Shown one piece after another: positions 45,791 through 53,479 of a stretch of 64,000 bases of DNA; positions within the stretch are counted from its first letter, which is position 1, and the number at the start of each line of letters is the position of its first letter. Below the pieces are notes generated by a model. That model was not told where the DNA came from, did not search any database, and saw only the letters and a list, made by a program, of their open reading frames with translations. Source of the stretch: Janthinobacterium sp. TB1-E2 (GTDB lineage: Bacteria; Pseudomonadota; Gammaproteobacteria; Burkholderiales; Burkholderiaceae_D); the NCBI RefSeq assembly GCF_036885605.1, contig NZ_CP142523.1, positions 558,001-622,000 on the forward strand. The letters run 5' to 3'. The position numbers and the translations under genes are program-made.

Positions 45791-45977
45791 TAAATGCTCC
45801 TTTTAACTTGGATGGAGCTTGCAGTGTAATTTTGTGACCGTAACAGAAAAGCATTTTCTCGCGTTTCTGCCTCCAGCGGTCCAAATCCGTTCGCCGATGC
45901 CTATTTCGGGGTGCCTTCAGAATTTCCTTTCTGAGCCGATTTAGCCTGCGGATTCAATCGATCATCCGATTGTCCGC

Positions 45978-46388
45978 CTAGGTTTGAAGCCATCTCGCAA
46001 TGGGTGAGGGTGCACTTGGTGTCTCTTTCTGAGCCAGTTCCCTTAGTGCTGGCACAGGCTTTGCAGTTTCGCGAACTTGGGTTGTACTCCCAGCATCGAC
46101 CAGGCCCGCCGCTTCGGAACTGCGTGCAGCAACCACCGTCGCTTCTTCCCGCCCACTTCGGGATCTCAGCCATGTCGAGATGGCATGGATCTGCTGTTCG
46201 ACGTCACCTGCTGGGTGACCGATCTCGGCAATGTATCGCTCCAAGGCCAGGCGTACGAGCTTGCCTCGTTCGCGTACCGGCGTCATCGCCAGCAGCGTGT
46301 GGACGTCCGGAGCCTCCTGAAAAGTCAGGCTGATGCGAACGGTGATCTCGGTACCGATTTTCGGCGGCTTATCCATTGGTGTCGACAT
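45978..46388 (-). CDS. Probable ParR/StbB-like partner of the actin-type segregation protein
   Basis: 136 residues. IGTEITVRISLTFQEAPDVH opens a likely DNA-binding part, followed by a helix (GKLVRLALERYIAEIG) resembling a ribbon-helix-helix-like segment and a low-complexity C-terminus. It starts 14 bp after the actin-like gene on the same strand, the normal parM-parR order. The assignment rests mainly on position and size. Confidence 0.6.
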   Translation of the reverse strand: MSTPMDKPPKIGTEITVRISLTFQEAPDVHTLLAMTPVRERGKLVRLALERYIAEIGHPAGDVEQQIHAISTWLRSRSGREEATVVAARSSEAAGLVDAGSTTQVRETAKPVPALRELAQKETPSAPSPIARWLQT

Positions 46389-46402
46389 GGCAGATCCCAG
46401 GA

Positions 46403-47410
46403 TCAGGACTGCAGCAGTGACAACAGGCCGAGGCGGCAGAAGCCTTCCGCGACCATCATCCGCGGTTCGTCGCTGGTGACAGCATTGGGATATCGTTGTT
46501 TGAGTCCATCAAGAAGCATTTCAGCACCTCCACCACCAATGATGATGCCGTCCAATACGGCTGCTTTTTGGCCAAATACGCGGTTGGCTTCATCCATGAC
46601 GACGGCTTCGAAGCCTGCTTTCGCCTGATTGAGCAAGGGAGAGACGTCGACCCGCTGCCCGAAGTGTTTGATGCTTCCGTTGCGCACTGCCGCATCTACC
46701 ACGTCCAGTGACGTTGGCAGCTTGGCCTGTGCCAGCGCGCTGGACATGCCGTCGTAGACCAAATGCATGCCTGCGCACGATATGGCCGCGTACTCCATCA
46801 TGGAACCGCGATCGCACAGCGCGAAGTCGGTGGTGTAGTGGCCGATTTCGATGACGCCCCAGGCCTCGCTGTCGAGATCTCGCTGTGGGTGGAGGCAACC
46901 GTTATTCTGGATCGAGAGCCACTGCAGCGGTGCATCCGCCTGGCTCTGCACCATCACCCTGAGTGTCTGGCCGGGCAGGAGGCGTGGGGTCAGCAAAGCT
47001 ACGATGCGGTCGCGCAGCGTGTCGCGCTGCGACCCGACGAACTTGGCCGGTAAGCCCATCACCAGATGCACCCTTGCCGAAGGATTGCCGAACGCCTGCA
47101 TGGCCTTGCGCCATGCTCCCAGCACCAGTGCATCGTGCTGGGGACTCTCGATCCAATCCGCGTTTTGTCCTGTGTACACTTCGGAACGGCCTTGCCGCAA
47201 CGCAGTATCGCCGAAGAAGTATCTGCGCCCATCCACCTCGACAGTTTCGAGCTCAGCTTTTTGTCGCGTCTGCTCGTTCGTCAGCGTGATCGCGGGGATT
47301 ACGACAGTGGGAATCTGAAACGAATGACGCGCGTCTGGCGATGCCAGCGAGGCTGCGCGTATTTTGAACATTGAGTGGCCGCCATCGATTGCGATTGAGA
47401 TGTTTTCCAT
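46403..47410 (-). CDS. parM: Actin-like DNA segregation protein (ParM/StbA family)
   Basis: 335 residues. The phosphate-1 loop is AIDGGHSMFK (residues 7-16), phosphate-2 is GVIEIGHYTTDFAL (Gly-His-Tyr-Thr-Thr-Asp), and the adenosine motif is IIIGGGGAEMLLDGLKQRY. These are the ATP-binding landmarks of plasmid actins (ParM/Alp/PRTRC-D type). It forms filaments that push DNA copies apart. GGAG precedes ATG 47410. Its presence argues that this part of the island derives from, or still behaves as, a plasmid or self-replicating integrative element. Confidence 0.85.
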   Translation of the reverse strand: MENISIAIDGGHSMFKIRAASLASPDARHSFQIPTVVIPAITLTNEQTRQKAELETVEVDGRRYFFGDTALRQGRSEVYTGQNADWIESPQHDALVLGAWRKAMQAFGNPSARVHLVMGLPAKFVGSQRDTLRDRIVALLTPRLLPGQTLRVMVQSQADAPLQWLSIQNNGCLHPQRDLDSEAWGVIEIGHYTTDFALCDRGSMMEYAAISCAGMHLVYDGMSSALAQAKLPTSLDVVDAAVRNGSIKHFGQRVDVSPLLNQAKAGFEAVVMDEANRVFGQKAAVLDGIIIGGGGAEMLLDGLKQRYPNAVTSDEPRMMVAEGFCRLGLLSLLQS

Positions 47411-48336
47411 TTAGAACTCCAAGTGTCAGTGAAAGATTTAATGTAAAGCGCAAGCCGGCGTGCGCAAGTCAGGTTTCCCTCGTGACCTGAAGATGCAACC
47501 GGAACCGGGAAGTAGTCCGTGTCGAATATCGAGGTTCGAAAATGCGCCGTTATTAGCTATCACCAGGTGCGGAAATCCAGACAAGTGGCCCAGCAAAAAA
47601 GGTGTCTTGACATGCTAGCTACGTTTGTATAAATTACGCAGCGTCGACATTCGGCATTTTTGTTCCCCGCAATTTCAAGTTGTTCTGTCCAGAGAGAGAA
47701 CAGCTTTTCGCAACGCCAAGCGTTTGGCATCGCTCGCTTTCATCCGATCGCGAGCACTCATCACAATCAAAAAATCCAGTTCTTACTTGGCCAAGTCTTG
47801 TCTGCATGGCTCTACAGGCAGGTACAGAGTGATCCCCAAAACGTGTCGTCATCGGCTTTCCAGCGCAATGGCAGGGAAAACCCGATCACAGATCGTCGTT
47901 CCTGCTTGAGTGGTTAGCGCAAACGGCCACGCTACAGCCATATCTCCATCCCTTCTTCGCTCCGAAGAGCACCACCCTCCAACACTTCAACTGCAAACAT
48001 CGTGATCGGGTTAGTCACCCCTCAGGCCGCATGTGCATTAGGCACGGCGCCTGAGAACGTCACGCCAGCTCTCACTGGTTTTCCCGTAACTGGAGGCGCG
48101 CACCCTCAACGCCCGGACCTGGTCCGGCAGTGCGCAGCGAGAAACTGCTCAATGTTCCGTTCTTTTCCCAGGAAGAGAAACCGAGTACCGCAAGGGCTCG
48201 GCGCATCGGTGGTTGGCAGTAAGGCCCGCTGATGCGAAACCGGTTTATTTAAGACGGGAGCCTTACCCCCGCCGCTCGACCCGCTGCGCTTCCGCGTCTG
48301 GTGATAAGAGGTATCGATGTTTTTTGTGGAGGACAT
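47411..48336. other. Gene-poor region between parM and the second integrase
   Basis: No supported ORF in 926 bases. By position it may hold the centromere of the parM system and the attachment site of the integrase at 48337. A TTGACA at 47606-47611 followed by TATAAA 15 bp later resembles a plus-strand promoter. Inverted repeats TCAGGT...ACCTGA (near 47,468-47,489) and CCGGACCTGGTCCGG (near 48,113-48,127) are visible. No array of direct repeats typical of parC was found by eye. Confidence 0.4.
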
Positions 48337-49578
48337 ATGTGGCAGCAAAAAGTGAATGACATCATGAAATTGGCAGGCACACGCCGGGTCAATGGCAAGG
48401 TGGCGTCCGAACGAACCCAGACACTGACGAAAGACGTTTTATATGCATCAATTCGGCGGCTGCATGAACTCGGCTACAAGATTCAGGATCCGAAGAATCT
48501 CGGTGAACGGCATATCGAATTGCTCGTCAAGCACTGGTGGTATTGCCAGCACAAGAAAGCCAAGACCATCCAGAACGATCTGTCCCGATTACGGGTTTTC
48601 TGCGCAATGCTCGGCAAGCCAGGCATGGTTGGCGCCGTTCAGAAATATCTGCCGGATGTAGATCCTGAATTGTTGAAAGTGCGTTCGGCCGCCCGAACCA
48701 CGAAGTCCTGGTCGGGACATGGCATTGATCTGGTCGAGACGTTCCGCAAGGTTGACGAGCGCGACCCGTGCCTCGGTCTGATGTTACGTCTCGAACTGGG
48801 CTTTGGACTGCGGCGCGAAGAGGTCTTGAAATGCAATCCACACGTTCAGGATTACGGCCATTACCTGCAGGTTTTTCCGGGGATGGGTAAAGGCGGTCGT
48901 TGGCGAAATATTCCCATCGTTTCAAACGCGCAGCGCGATTTGCTCGACTACGTCAAAGCACGCGTGTCGAAAAATAAAGCGCTTGGGTGGGAGTATTCCC
49001 GGTCGGGCCAGATAGCCAGTCTGGAGCAGAACATTCGCCGCTACGAGAACTTGATGACGTCGTTCGGCTTCACCAAAGCCGATGCCGGCATAACAGGACA
49101 TGGATTGCGCGCGCAATTTGCCGAGAACCATGCGTTGCTGCTCGGGATGATCCCAGCCACGATGGGTGGAGGCGTAGGGCAGCTGGATGGCGCCGATAGC
49201 GGCGTCGTGAAGGCGAAGGTGGCGCAAGTATTGGGACACAACCGGCAGTCCGTGACAAGTGCGTACATCGGTTCCTTCGACTCGTCCTCAGCACTTTTTC
49301 CTGACAGCGATCAAGGGATCGTGACGATTCAGAAAGCACTTCGGATTCTCGATGCTGTTGCACTGCCCGAAGTTCCCGCCGCGCGGTTAGAGGACTGTCG
49401 GTTTATTCAGGAAATGATGGCTCGCACTGGCCTAGTCTTGACTGCAGACCAGGCACATATGTTGTTTGCGAAGCATGCCCGGCGTCACGGGGTGGAATGG
49501 ATGTCTCCAGGGCTGGAGACTCCTCTGGCGCTGCGCATCAGCGCTGAAGCGATGTTGAACGATTTTTTGTTGTGTTAA
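48337..49578 (+). CDS. Tyrosine recombinase/integrase (intact)
   Basis: 413 residues; GTGGAGG precedes ATG 48337. It has an N-terminal core-binding domain (VKHWWYCQHKKAKTIQNDLS, RLRVFCAMLGKPGMV) and a catalytic domain with Arg in LELGFGLRREEVLKC, GHGLRAQFAENHALL (His-x-x-Arg), VLGHNRQSVTSAYIGSF (His and nucleophile Tyr). All needed residues seem present. It belongs to the group of integrases found on conjugative elements rather than the DUF4102 group at 23.4 kb, so it marks a separate element. Confidence 0.88.
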   Translation: MWQQKVNDIMKLAGTRRVNGKVASERTQTLTKDVLYASIRRLHELGYKIQDPKNLGERHIELLVKHWWYCQHKKAKTIQNDLSRLRVFCAMLGKPGMVGAVQKYLPDVDPELLKVRSAARTTKSWSGHGIDLVETFRKVDERDPCLGLMLRLELGFGLRREEVLKCNPHVQDYGHYLQVFPGMGKGGRWRNIPIVSNAQRDLLDYVKARVSKNKALGWEYSRSGQIASLEQNIRRYENLMTSFGFTKADAGITGHGLRAQFAENHALLLGMIPATMGGGVGQLDGADSGVVKAKVAQVLGHNRQSVTSAYIGSFDSSSALFPDSDQGIVTIQKALRILDAVALPEVPAARLEDCRFIQEMMARTGLVLTADQAHMLFAKHARRHGVEWMSPGLETPLALRISAEAMLNDFLLC

Positions 49579-49591
49579 TAGGAGAAGTGGA

Positions 49592-50272
49592 ATGTATAGC
49601 AATCGAGATATTGCACTGAACGAAGTGGCCATTAACTCGTTGATCAATGCGTGCCCGGCAGAACTTGGGATGCCAGCAAAGCTCATACGGGAGCTTGTCC
49701 ATGGCAAGTATTCATTTCTTACTGCTGAAGATATTTGTAGTCTATCCAAAGACGGACGGGGGCTCAGCATGCTTGACCAGTACCTGGATAAACAGGGGTA
49801 TGTTTTTTCCTGGGGGACGTTGAGTGAACAGTTCGAACCGATTGACCCTGATGATGACGAGAGCATCCCAGTTTTGCGTTACGAATTCATGCCAATAGAC
49901 CTGCTACTGGCGTTCCCGCAGAGCGCGCAACTGGAAGACCTGTTCATGTGGCTGTACCGCAACCATCCGTTTTATTATCCTGAGTTTGATTGTGATGAAG
50001 GAGATTTCTACTTTTCAGTAATTTCGTTTCAAAGTGAAGAGGGATGCGGAGAAGTACTGAGGTCCTGGCTGGCCAATGTGTTCCTTCCAACAATCTGGCC
50101 TGACCTTTTGGCCGAAGCAATAAGAATTGTCCAAGAAAAGGTTACGGCAGCTGTCGCACAGTCCCCGGATGGCTCGTTTCATGAACTCCTTGTCGAACAC
50201 GATCGGTACCAGTTGTGCATTGATCCGGCTGAGCTGCAGTTCGAGGCGTATGCGATTTTAGAGGAGGAATAA
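49592..50272 (+). CDS. Unknown acidic protein downstream of the integrase
   Basis: 226 residues, strongly acidic (DPDDDESIPV, EFDCDEGDFYF, ILEEE). GGAG lies 7 bp upstream of ATG 49592 and the gap to the integrase stop is 13 bp, so both are in one operon. The fold is unrecognised. It could be an integrase-linked regulator, but there is no motif evidence. Confidence 0.6.
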   Translation: MYSNRDIALNEVAINSLINACPAELGMPAKLIRELVHGKYSFLTAEDICSLSKDGRGLSMLDQYLDKQGYVFSWGTLSEQFEPIDPDDDESIPVLRYEFMPIDLLLAFPQSAQLEDLFMWLYRNHPFYYPEFDCDEGDFYFSVISFQSEEGCGEVLRSWLANVFLPTIWPDLLAEAIRIVQEKVTAAVAQSPDGSFHELLVEHDRYQLCIDPAELQFEAYAILEEE

Positions 50273-50325
50273 CGGAATAGCTGGCCAGAAGATGCTGCTG
50301 ATTTTCCTCATGTTTAACCGAGGTT
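50268..50325 (+). repeat. Imperfect direct repeat, copy 1 (downstream of hipA)
   Basis: The core TGGCC-AGAAGATGCTGC-GATT-TCCTC-TGTTT-ACCGAGGT is about 88% identical over ~43 bases to copy 2 at 52112-52169. It contains a CCTC...GAGG hairpin. The two copies bracket hipA and hipB in the same orientation. Confidence 0.7.
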
Positions 50326-50387
50326 AGAATACTGGCCATTTTCGCGGTAGTGCCCGGTGCGCGGCCGTGCCGTCTGCGAGGCACTGG

Positions 50388-51734
50388 TCAGGCTGGCGGC
50401 ATCCGTTGAAGGGCGGCTGCGGCATCAAGCAGGCCGCCCAGAATTTTGTCGGCCACCTTTTCCGAAAACCCCACAGGCAGTTCGCCGCGGACCTTGTCTA
50501 CAATTGCGGGTGTGCGGGCAATGAAATCGAGCATGAGCTGTTCGGCGTCCGCGCCACAGCCGACCGCTTTTGCAGTGCTATTGAAGTGTCGCCGCTGTAT
50601 GCCATGCGCAAGGTAGTGCCGGTTGCTTCCGAGTAGCGCCATCGCCATCTTGAGCTTGCGTTCGGCCCACTGGTTGGGTCCAGGGCCGATCACAGGATAG
50701 CCGGACATCACATCATAGATGGGCGTCAGCTTGAACCGGCCGGCGCCCGCCAGTAGCTGGATACTGAAGTTCTTGGCGTGGCCATCGGGTGCGCGCAGCA
50801 TCCAGAACAGAAGTTGTGAGGCCATCAGCGTGTGCATGTCGGCAGCGCTCTGCTGCGATTGCTGCAGCAGCGTAAACATCTGTTTTAACCCCGGTCCACC
50901 GTCATTTTCGTATTTCAGCAGCGGTGATGTTCCCGTCGCCTGGCAAAAATCCTCCTGAACCAGCCGGAACAGCTGCTTGCCATTGGCTGACCGCACGCGG
51001 TCAAAACGCTCGACGACGAGCACCCGTTGCTCGCCGAACGTCGCAATCTCGGCATTTGCCGTGGGCAGCCCGTACTCCTTGAACAGCCGCAGGCATAGCC
51101 ACTCATTATCGACCGACGTGGTGAAATCGGCTTTTTTCCCGCCTACCATCCCGATCGGAAGCTTGAAGATGTGCGTTGTGGGGGTAGCGCCACGCGGCTT
51201 CATCCATTTCCCATCCCACCACAAGAAGGCGTCTTTCTCTTGCGCGCCAGCCAGCGAAATGCGGAAATCATCGTCGGCGTCATCGGTGGCGCCGTGTCGC
51301 TCCGAGCTGACCACTTCGAGCAAGTGCCGCTCGATGTCTTCCTCGTCAAGGGCGATGCCATCGACCTGGGCCAGTCCTTCCGGTTTGCCGCCTTCGGGCA
51401 GCAGCTGCAAGGCGCCGACGCAGTCCCGGCCGATAGCCGCGAGAAGGTCGAACGGTTCGAGAGAGCCTGTCTTGAACCGGGTCGCAACGCGTTTGCGAAT
51501 GATGTCACTGTCCGGCAGCAAGCCCTCAAAGTAGTTTGCAACACTGGCACCCTTGAGCGGTTCATTGCGTAGATTGAACGGCAGCGACAGCGAGATTGGG
51601 CGCCCCAACCTTGAGCTTTGCCAGGACGCATCGTACTGGAGTTCGGAGTCTCCGTTGGCCTTGACCGTCCAGCGTCCTACATAGTCGCCATTTGCCCAAA
51701 GATGGAGCGTCTGGCTGTGTGAGCGGCGGCCCAT
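50388..51734 (-). CDS. hipA: HipA-type serine/threonine kinase toxin
   Basis: 448 residues. It has the HipA N-terminal domain (LHLWANGDYVGRWTVKANGD, PISLSLPFN, SVANYFEGLLPDSDIIR), the Ser-containing loop FRISLAGAQEKDAF, THIFKLPIG, catalytic motif LRAPDGHAKNFSI and metal-binding Asp in LTPIYDVMSG. In Escherichia coli HipA phosphorylates GltX and stops growth, giving persistence. Start ATG 51734 lies 2 bp beyond the hipB stop; the longer in-frame ORF to 51812 overlaps hipB and is rejected. Confidence 0.92.
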   Translation of the reverse strand: MGRRSHSQTLHLWANGDYVGRWTVKANGDSELQYDASWQSSRLGRPISLSLPFNLRNEPLKGASVANYFEGLLPDSDIIRKRVATRFKTGSLEPFDLLAAIGRDCVGALQLLPEGGKPEGLAQVDGIALDEEDIERHLLEVVSSERHGATDDADDDFRISLAGAQEKDAFLWWDGKWMKPRGATPTTHIFKLPIGMVGGKKADFTTSVDNEWLCLRLFKEYGLPTANAEIATFGEQRVLVVERFDRVRSANGKQLFRLVQEDFCQATGTSPLLKYENDGGPGLKQMFTLLQQSQQSAADMHTLMASQLLFWMLRAPDGHAKNFSIQLLAGAGRFKLTPIYDVMSGYPVIGPGPNQWAERKLKMAMALLGSNRHYLAHGIQRRHFNSTAKAVGCGADAEQLMLDFIARTPAIVDKVRGELPVGFSEKVADKILGGLLDAAAALQRMPPA

Positions 51735-51736
51735 GA

Positions 51737-52000
51737 CTACCACTCCGCCGAATTGCTTGCGGCGGACGTATCGCGCTCGCCCAACTGCAGCTCCAGCTCG
51801 AGTGCGGAGCACCAGCTGAGTAACTGCTTGACGCTGATTTCGTCAGGATGGCTCTCCAGGTAGGAGATGCGGTTCTGGCTCAAGCCGACACGCGTGCCTA
51901 CAGTCGCCTGGGTGATTTTATGCCGTTTGCGGGCCGATGCGAGCAACTGGCCGAGCTGCGACGCCGTGAGAAGACGGTGGGTGGTGGGCGAGAAGGACAT
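51737..52000 (-). CDS. hipB: HipB-type Xre antitoxin
   Basis: 87 residues with a Cro/Xre helix-turn-helix (LGQLLASARKRHKITQATVG, TRVGLSQNRISYLESHP) and a short C-terminal tail. HipB neutralises HipA and represses its own promoter. Three matching operator half-site pairs lie directly upstream (52007-52075). It is translationally coupled to hipA. Confidence 0.92.
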   Translation of the reverse strand: MSFSPTTHRLLTASQLGQLLASARKRHKITQATVGTRVGLSQNRISYLESHPDEISVKQLLSWCSALELELQLGERDTSAASNSAEW

Positions 52001-52006
52001 GTATGG

Positions 52007-52075
52007 TATCCGTTATTCAGATATATCGATATTATCTGAAATGCAGATAAAGTCAAGGTATCTGAATAACGGATG
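52007..52075 (-). promoter_or_regulatory. hipBA promoter with three phased operators
   Basis: Three TATC-N9-GATA-type sites start at 52007, 52033 and 52059 (the third ends GATG), each 26 bp apart. A minus-strand promoter lies within them: TTGACT (52051-52056), 16-bp spacer, TAATAT (52029-52034). The outer sites also form a perfect 16-bp inverted repeat (52008-52023 and 52059-52074). This fits HipB autorepression; the E. coli operator is TATCC-N8-GGATA. Confidence 0.8.
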
Positions 52076-52111
52076 TATCAGAAATAGCTGAGAAACAGAT
52101 AGAGCAGGGAA

Positions 52112-52169
52112 GAGATAACGAACAGTTGGCCGAAGATGCTGCAGATTCTCCTCGTGTTTCACCGAGGTA
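52112..52169 (+). repeat. Imperfect direct repeat, copy 2 (upstream of hipB)
   Basis: Partner of the repeat at 50268-50325, same orientation. It includes a CCTCG-TGTTTCA-CCGAGG hairpin. It lies beyond the hipBA operators, so the repeats enclose the complete toxin-antitoxin unit. Confidence 0.7.
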
Positions 52170-52220
52170 GGTGAGGTACCAAGGCCGAGTATCAGGTGAC
52201 GGTCGGCCTTGGATGTTCAA

Positions 52221-52481
52221 TCAGTCGTAAAAAATGTATTCAGTCTCATCCGGTTGGAGTTTCAGCAGAAGCCTGGTGTACCTTGCCTGAAGAATCGCGG
52301 CGCTGATCGATACCACAAAGAATAGTGCAGTAATCGCGAGAATGTCCGGCCAAGAGTCGTTGAAGAATATCGCGATCAGCATGAGGAACGCGAGGAAGCC
52401 GAAAACCCGACACACAATTGTGAGGAGCATTTTCACTAACGGATGGAAATAAAGTAACAAGTAGAAAGCGCTACTTCTCAT
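52221..52481 (-). CDS. Small membrane protein
   Basis: 86 residues with two hydrophobic segments (LLTIVCRVFGFLAFLMLIAI, then ILAITALFFVVSISAAIL) and a charged C-terminus. AAGGAAGGTGATCA precedes the ATG at 52481, which overlaps the stop of the 54-residue gene upstream as ATGA. Last of four coupled small genes. Confidence 0.65.
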   Translation of the reverse strand: MRSSAFYLLLYFHPLVKMLLTIVCRVFGFLAFLMLIAIFFNDSWPDILAITALFFVVSISAAILQARYTRLLLKLQPDETEYIFYD

Positions 52482-52642
52482 TGATCACCTTCCTTCTCGT
52501 CCTTTGTTTTGGCTCGTCTGAAACGAGAAATCATGGCTGTGGCCAGGCGGCGAATCAGGCGTGTCATTATGGTGAACGGTTCGAAAAAAAGGCGCATGTC
52601 GTCGATCGCTACTTTTTTAATATGCTCAATAAGTTTGTTCAT
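52478..52642 (-). CDS. 54-residue basic protein, unknown
   Basis: MNKLIEHIKKVAIDDMRLFF, EPFTIMTRLIRRLATAMISR, then a Lys/Glu-rich tail ending EGDQ. It is an amphipathic helical protein, possibly membrane-associated. It ends in an ATGA overlap with the membrane protein gene, which supports it as real despite its size. Confidence 0.6.
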   Translation of the reverse strand: MNKLIEHIKKVAIDDMRLFFEPFTIMTRLIRRLATAMISRFRRAKTKDEKEGDQ

Positions 52643-52701
52643 TTTTTTGTCTTCATGATGTTCAGGGTGAAACCACTATGTCCGGCCTTCGCCAACCTCG
52701 T

Positions 52702-53079
52702 TCATGGCATGGCATCCTTATGGCAGGAGAGCTGCGAGTACGTGGATCCTTCAGAAAAACGCGTCTTACAGGCTGAGGAAATCGCGAATCGAATTCCTGC
52801 CACAACTCCCTCGGACTGGATTGCCTTTGCCACCTCTTGGACGTCGGCTCGATATTCCAGGTTGAGCAAGGTGAGTGTTTGGTGGCGTGAGTGGAAGCAA
52901 AACATAATCTTCTCGAGTGAAGCTTTGGACCAGAAATGCTGGTGAACCCAACGATTGATGTTCCACCACAGGACCCGGCCGTCGCTTTTGCCATTGAGGT
53001 AGGCCTTCACGGATCGGCGATCTTCTTTCGCCCAGTCGGTAGTAAAAATGGTCTGGTTCGTGACTTTATCGGTACTCAT
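52702..53079 (-). CDS. 125-residue protein, unknown
   Basis: MSTDKVTNQTIFTTDWAKED, then LWWNINRWVHQHFWSKASLE, MFCFHSRHQTLTLLNLEYRA, AIQSEGVVAGIRFAISSACK. GGGAG lies 7 bp before ATG 53079. Trp-rich start with no known domain. It overlaps the upstream 80-codon ORF by 14 bp and precedes the 54-residue gene by 59 bp. Confidence 0.6.
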   Translation of the reverse strand: MSTDKVTNQTIFTTDWAKEDRRSVKAYLNGKSDGRVLWWNINRWVHQHFWSKASLEKIMFCFHSRHQTLTLLNLEYRADVQEVAKAIQSEGVVAGIRFAISSACKTRFSEGSTYSQLSCHKDAMP

Positions 53080-53308
53080 CAAGTAACTCCCTTAATAAGG
53101 TTGGTTGAGCGGCATATGTGACCGCGACAAGAGTCATCGTAAGTCCCGTTCGTCCTTGTGCAAGTCGAGTTAAGTTCTGAGGAAGAGTGGCGGCTTCGAC
53201 GGATTTTTGCCCCAAGTGGCTCTTTTGGATGACCCACATATCCATAGCCGGAAACTCGCGTGCAGCAACGTTTTGAGACGCTTTGAGTTGAGGTAGTAGG
53301 ACAGGCAA
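53066..53308 (-). CDS. Small protein, unknown, first gene of a four-gene operon
   Basis: Up to 80 residues from a TTG at 53308, or 59 from ATG 53245 (MDMWVIQKSHLGQKSVEAAT). LARLAQGRTGLTMTLVAV-like composition with a hydrophobic centre. Supported mainly by the 14-bp overlap with the next gene. No recognised domain. Confidence 0.4.
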   Translation of the reverse strand: MPVLLPQLKASQNVAAREFPAMDMWVIQKSHLGQKSVEAATLPQNLTRLAQGRTGLTMTLVAVTYAAQPTLLRELLDEYR

Positions 53309-53479
53309 TCTAGATCAACTTGACGTGGGCCTCAACAGCATGTGCTTGTTGCAGCGGCCTTGTATCGCGAGAGTGATTGAACATCGTCAGGTTGGAACGT
53401 ACATTGTTTTTTACAGCTCTCCTAAATTATAAAATTGCTGTTATTATAAAAAATAAATTTAATTATTTGACGGGGAAAT

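Noticed and set aside
45239..45793. 184-codon plus-strand ORF over the start of the 614-residue gene
   Set aside because: Opposite-strand shadow; the minus strand has good ribosome sites for both genes here.
47634..47852. 72-codon minus-strand ORF upstream of parM
   Set aside because: No ribosome site, mixed composition, and the interval is better explained as segregation or attachment-site DNA.
48106..48348. 80-codon minus-strand ORF before the integrase
   Set aside because: Overlaps the integrase promoter/ribosome site region and shows no protein-like pattern.
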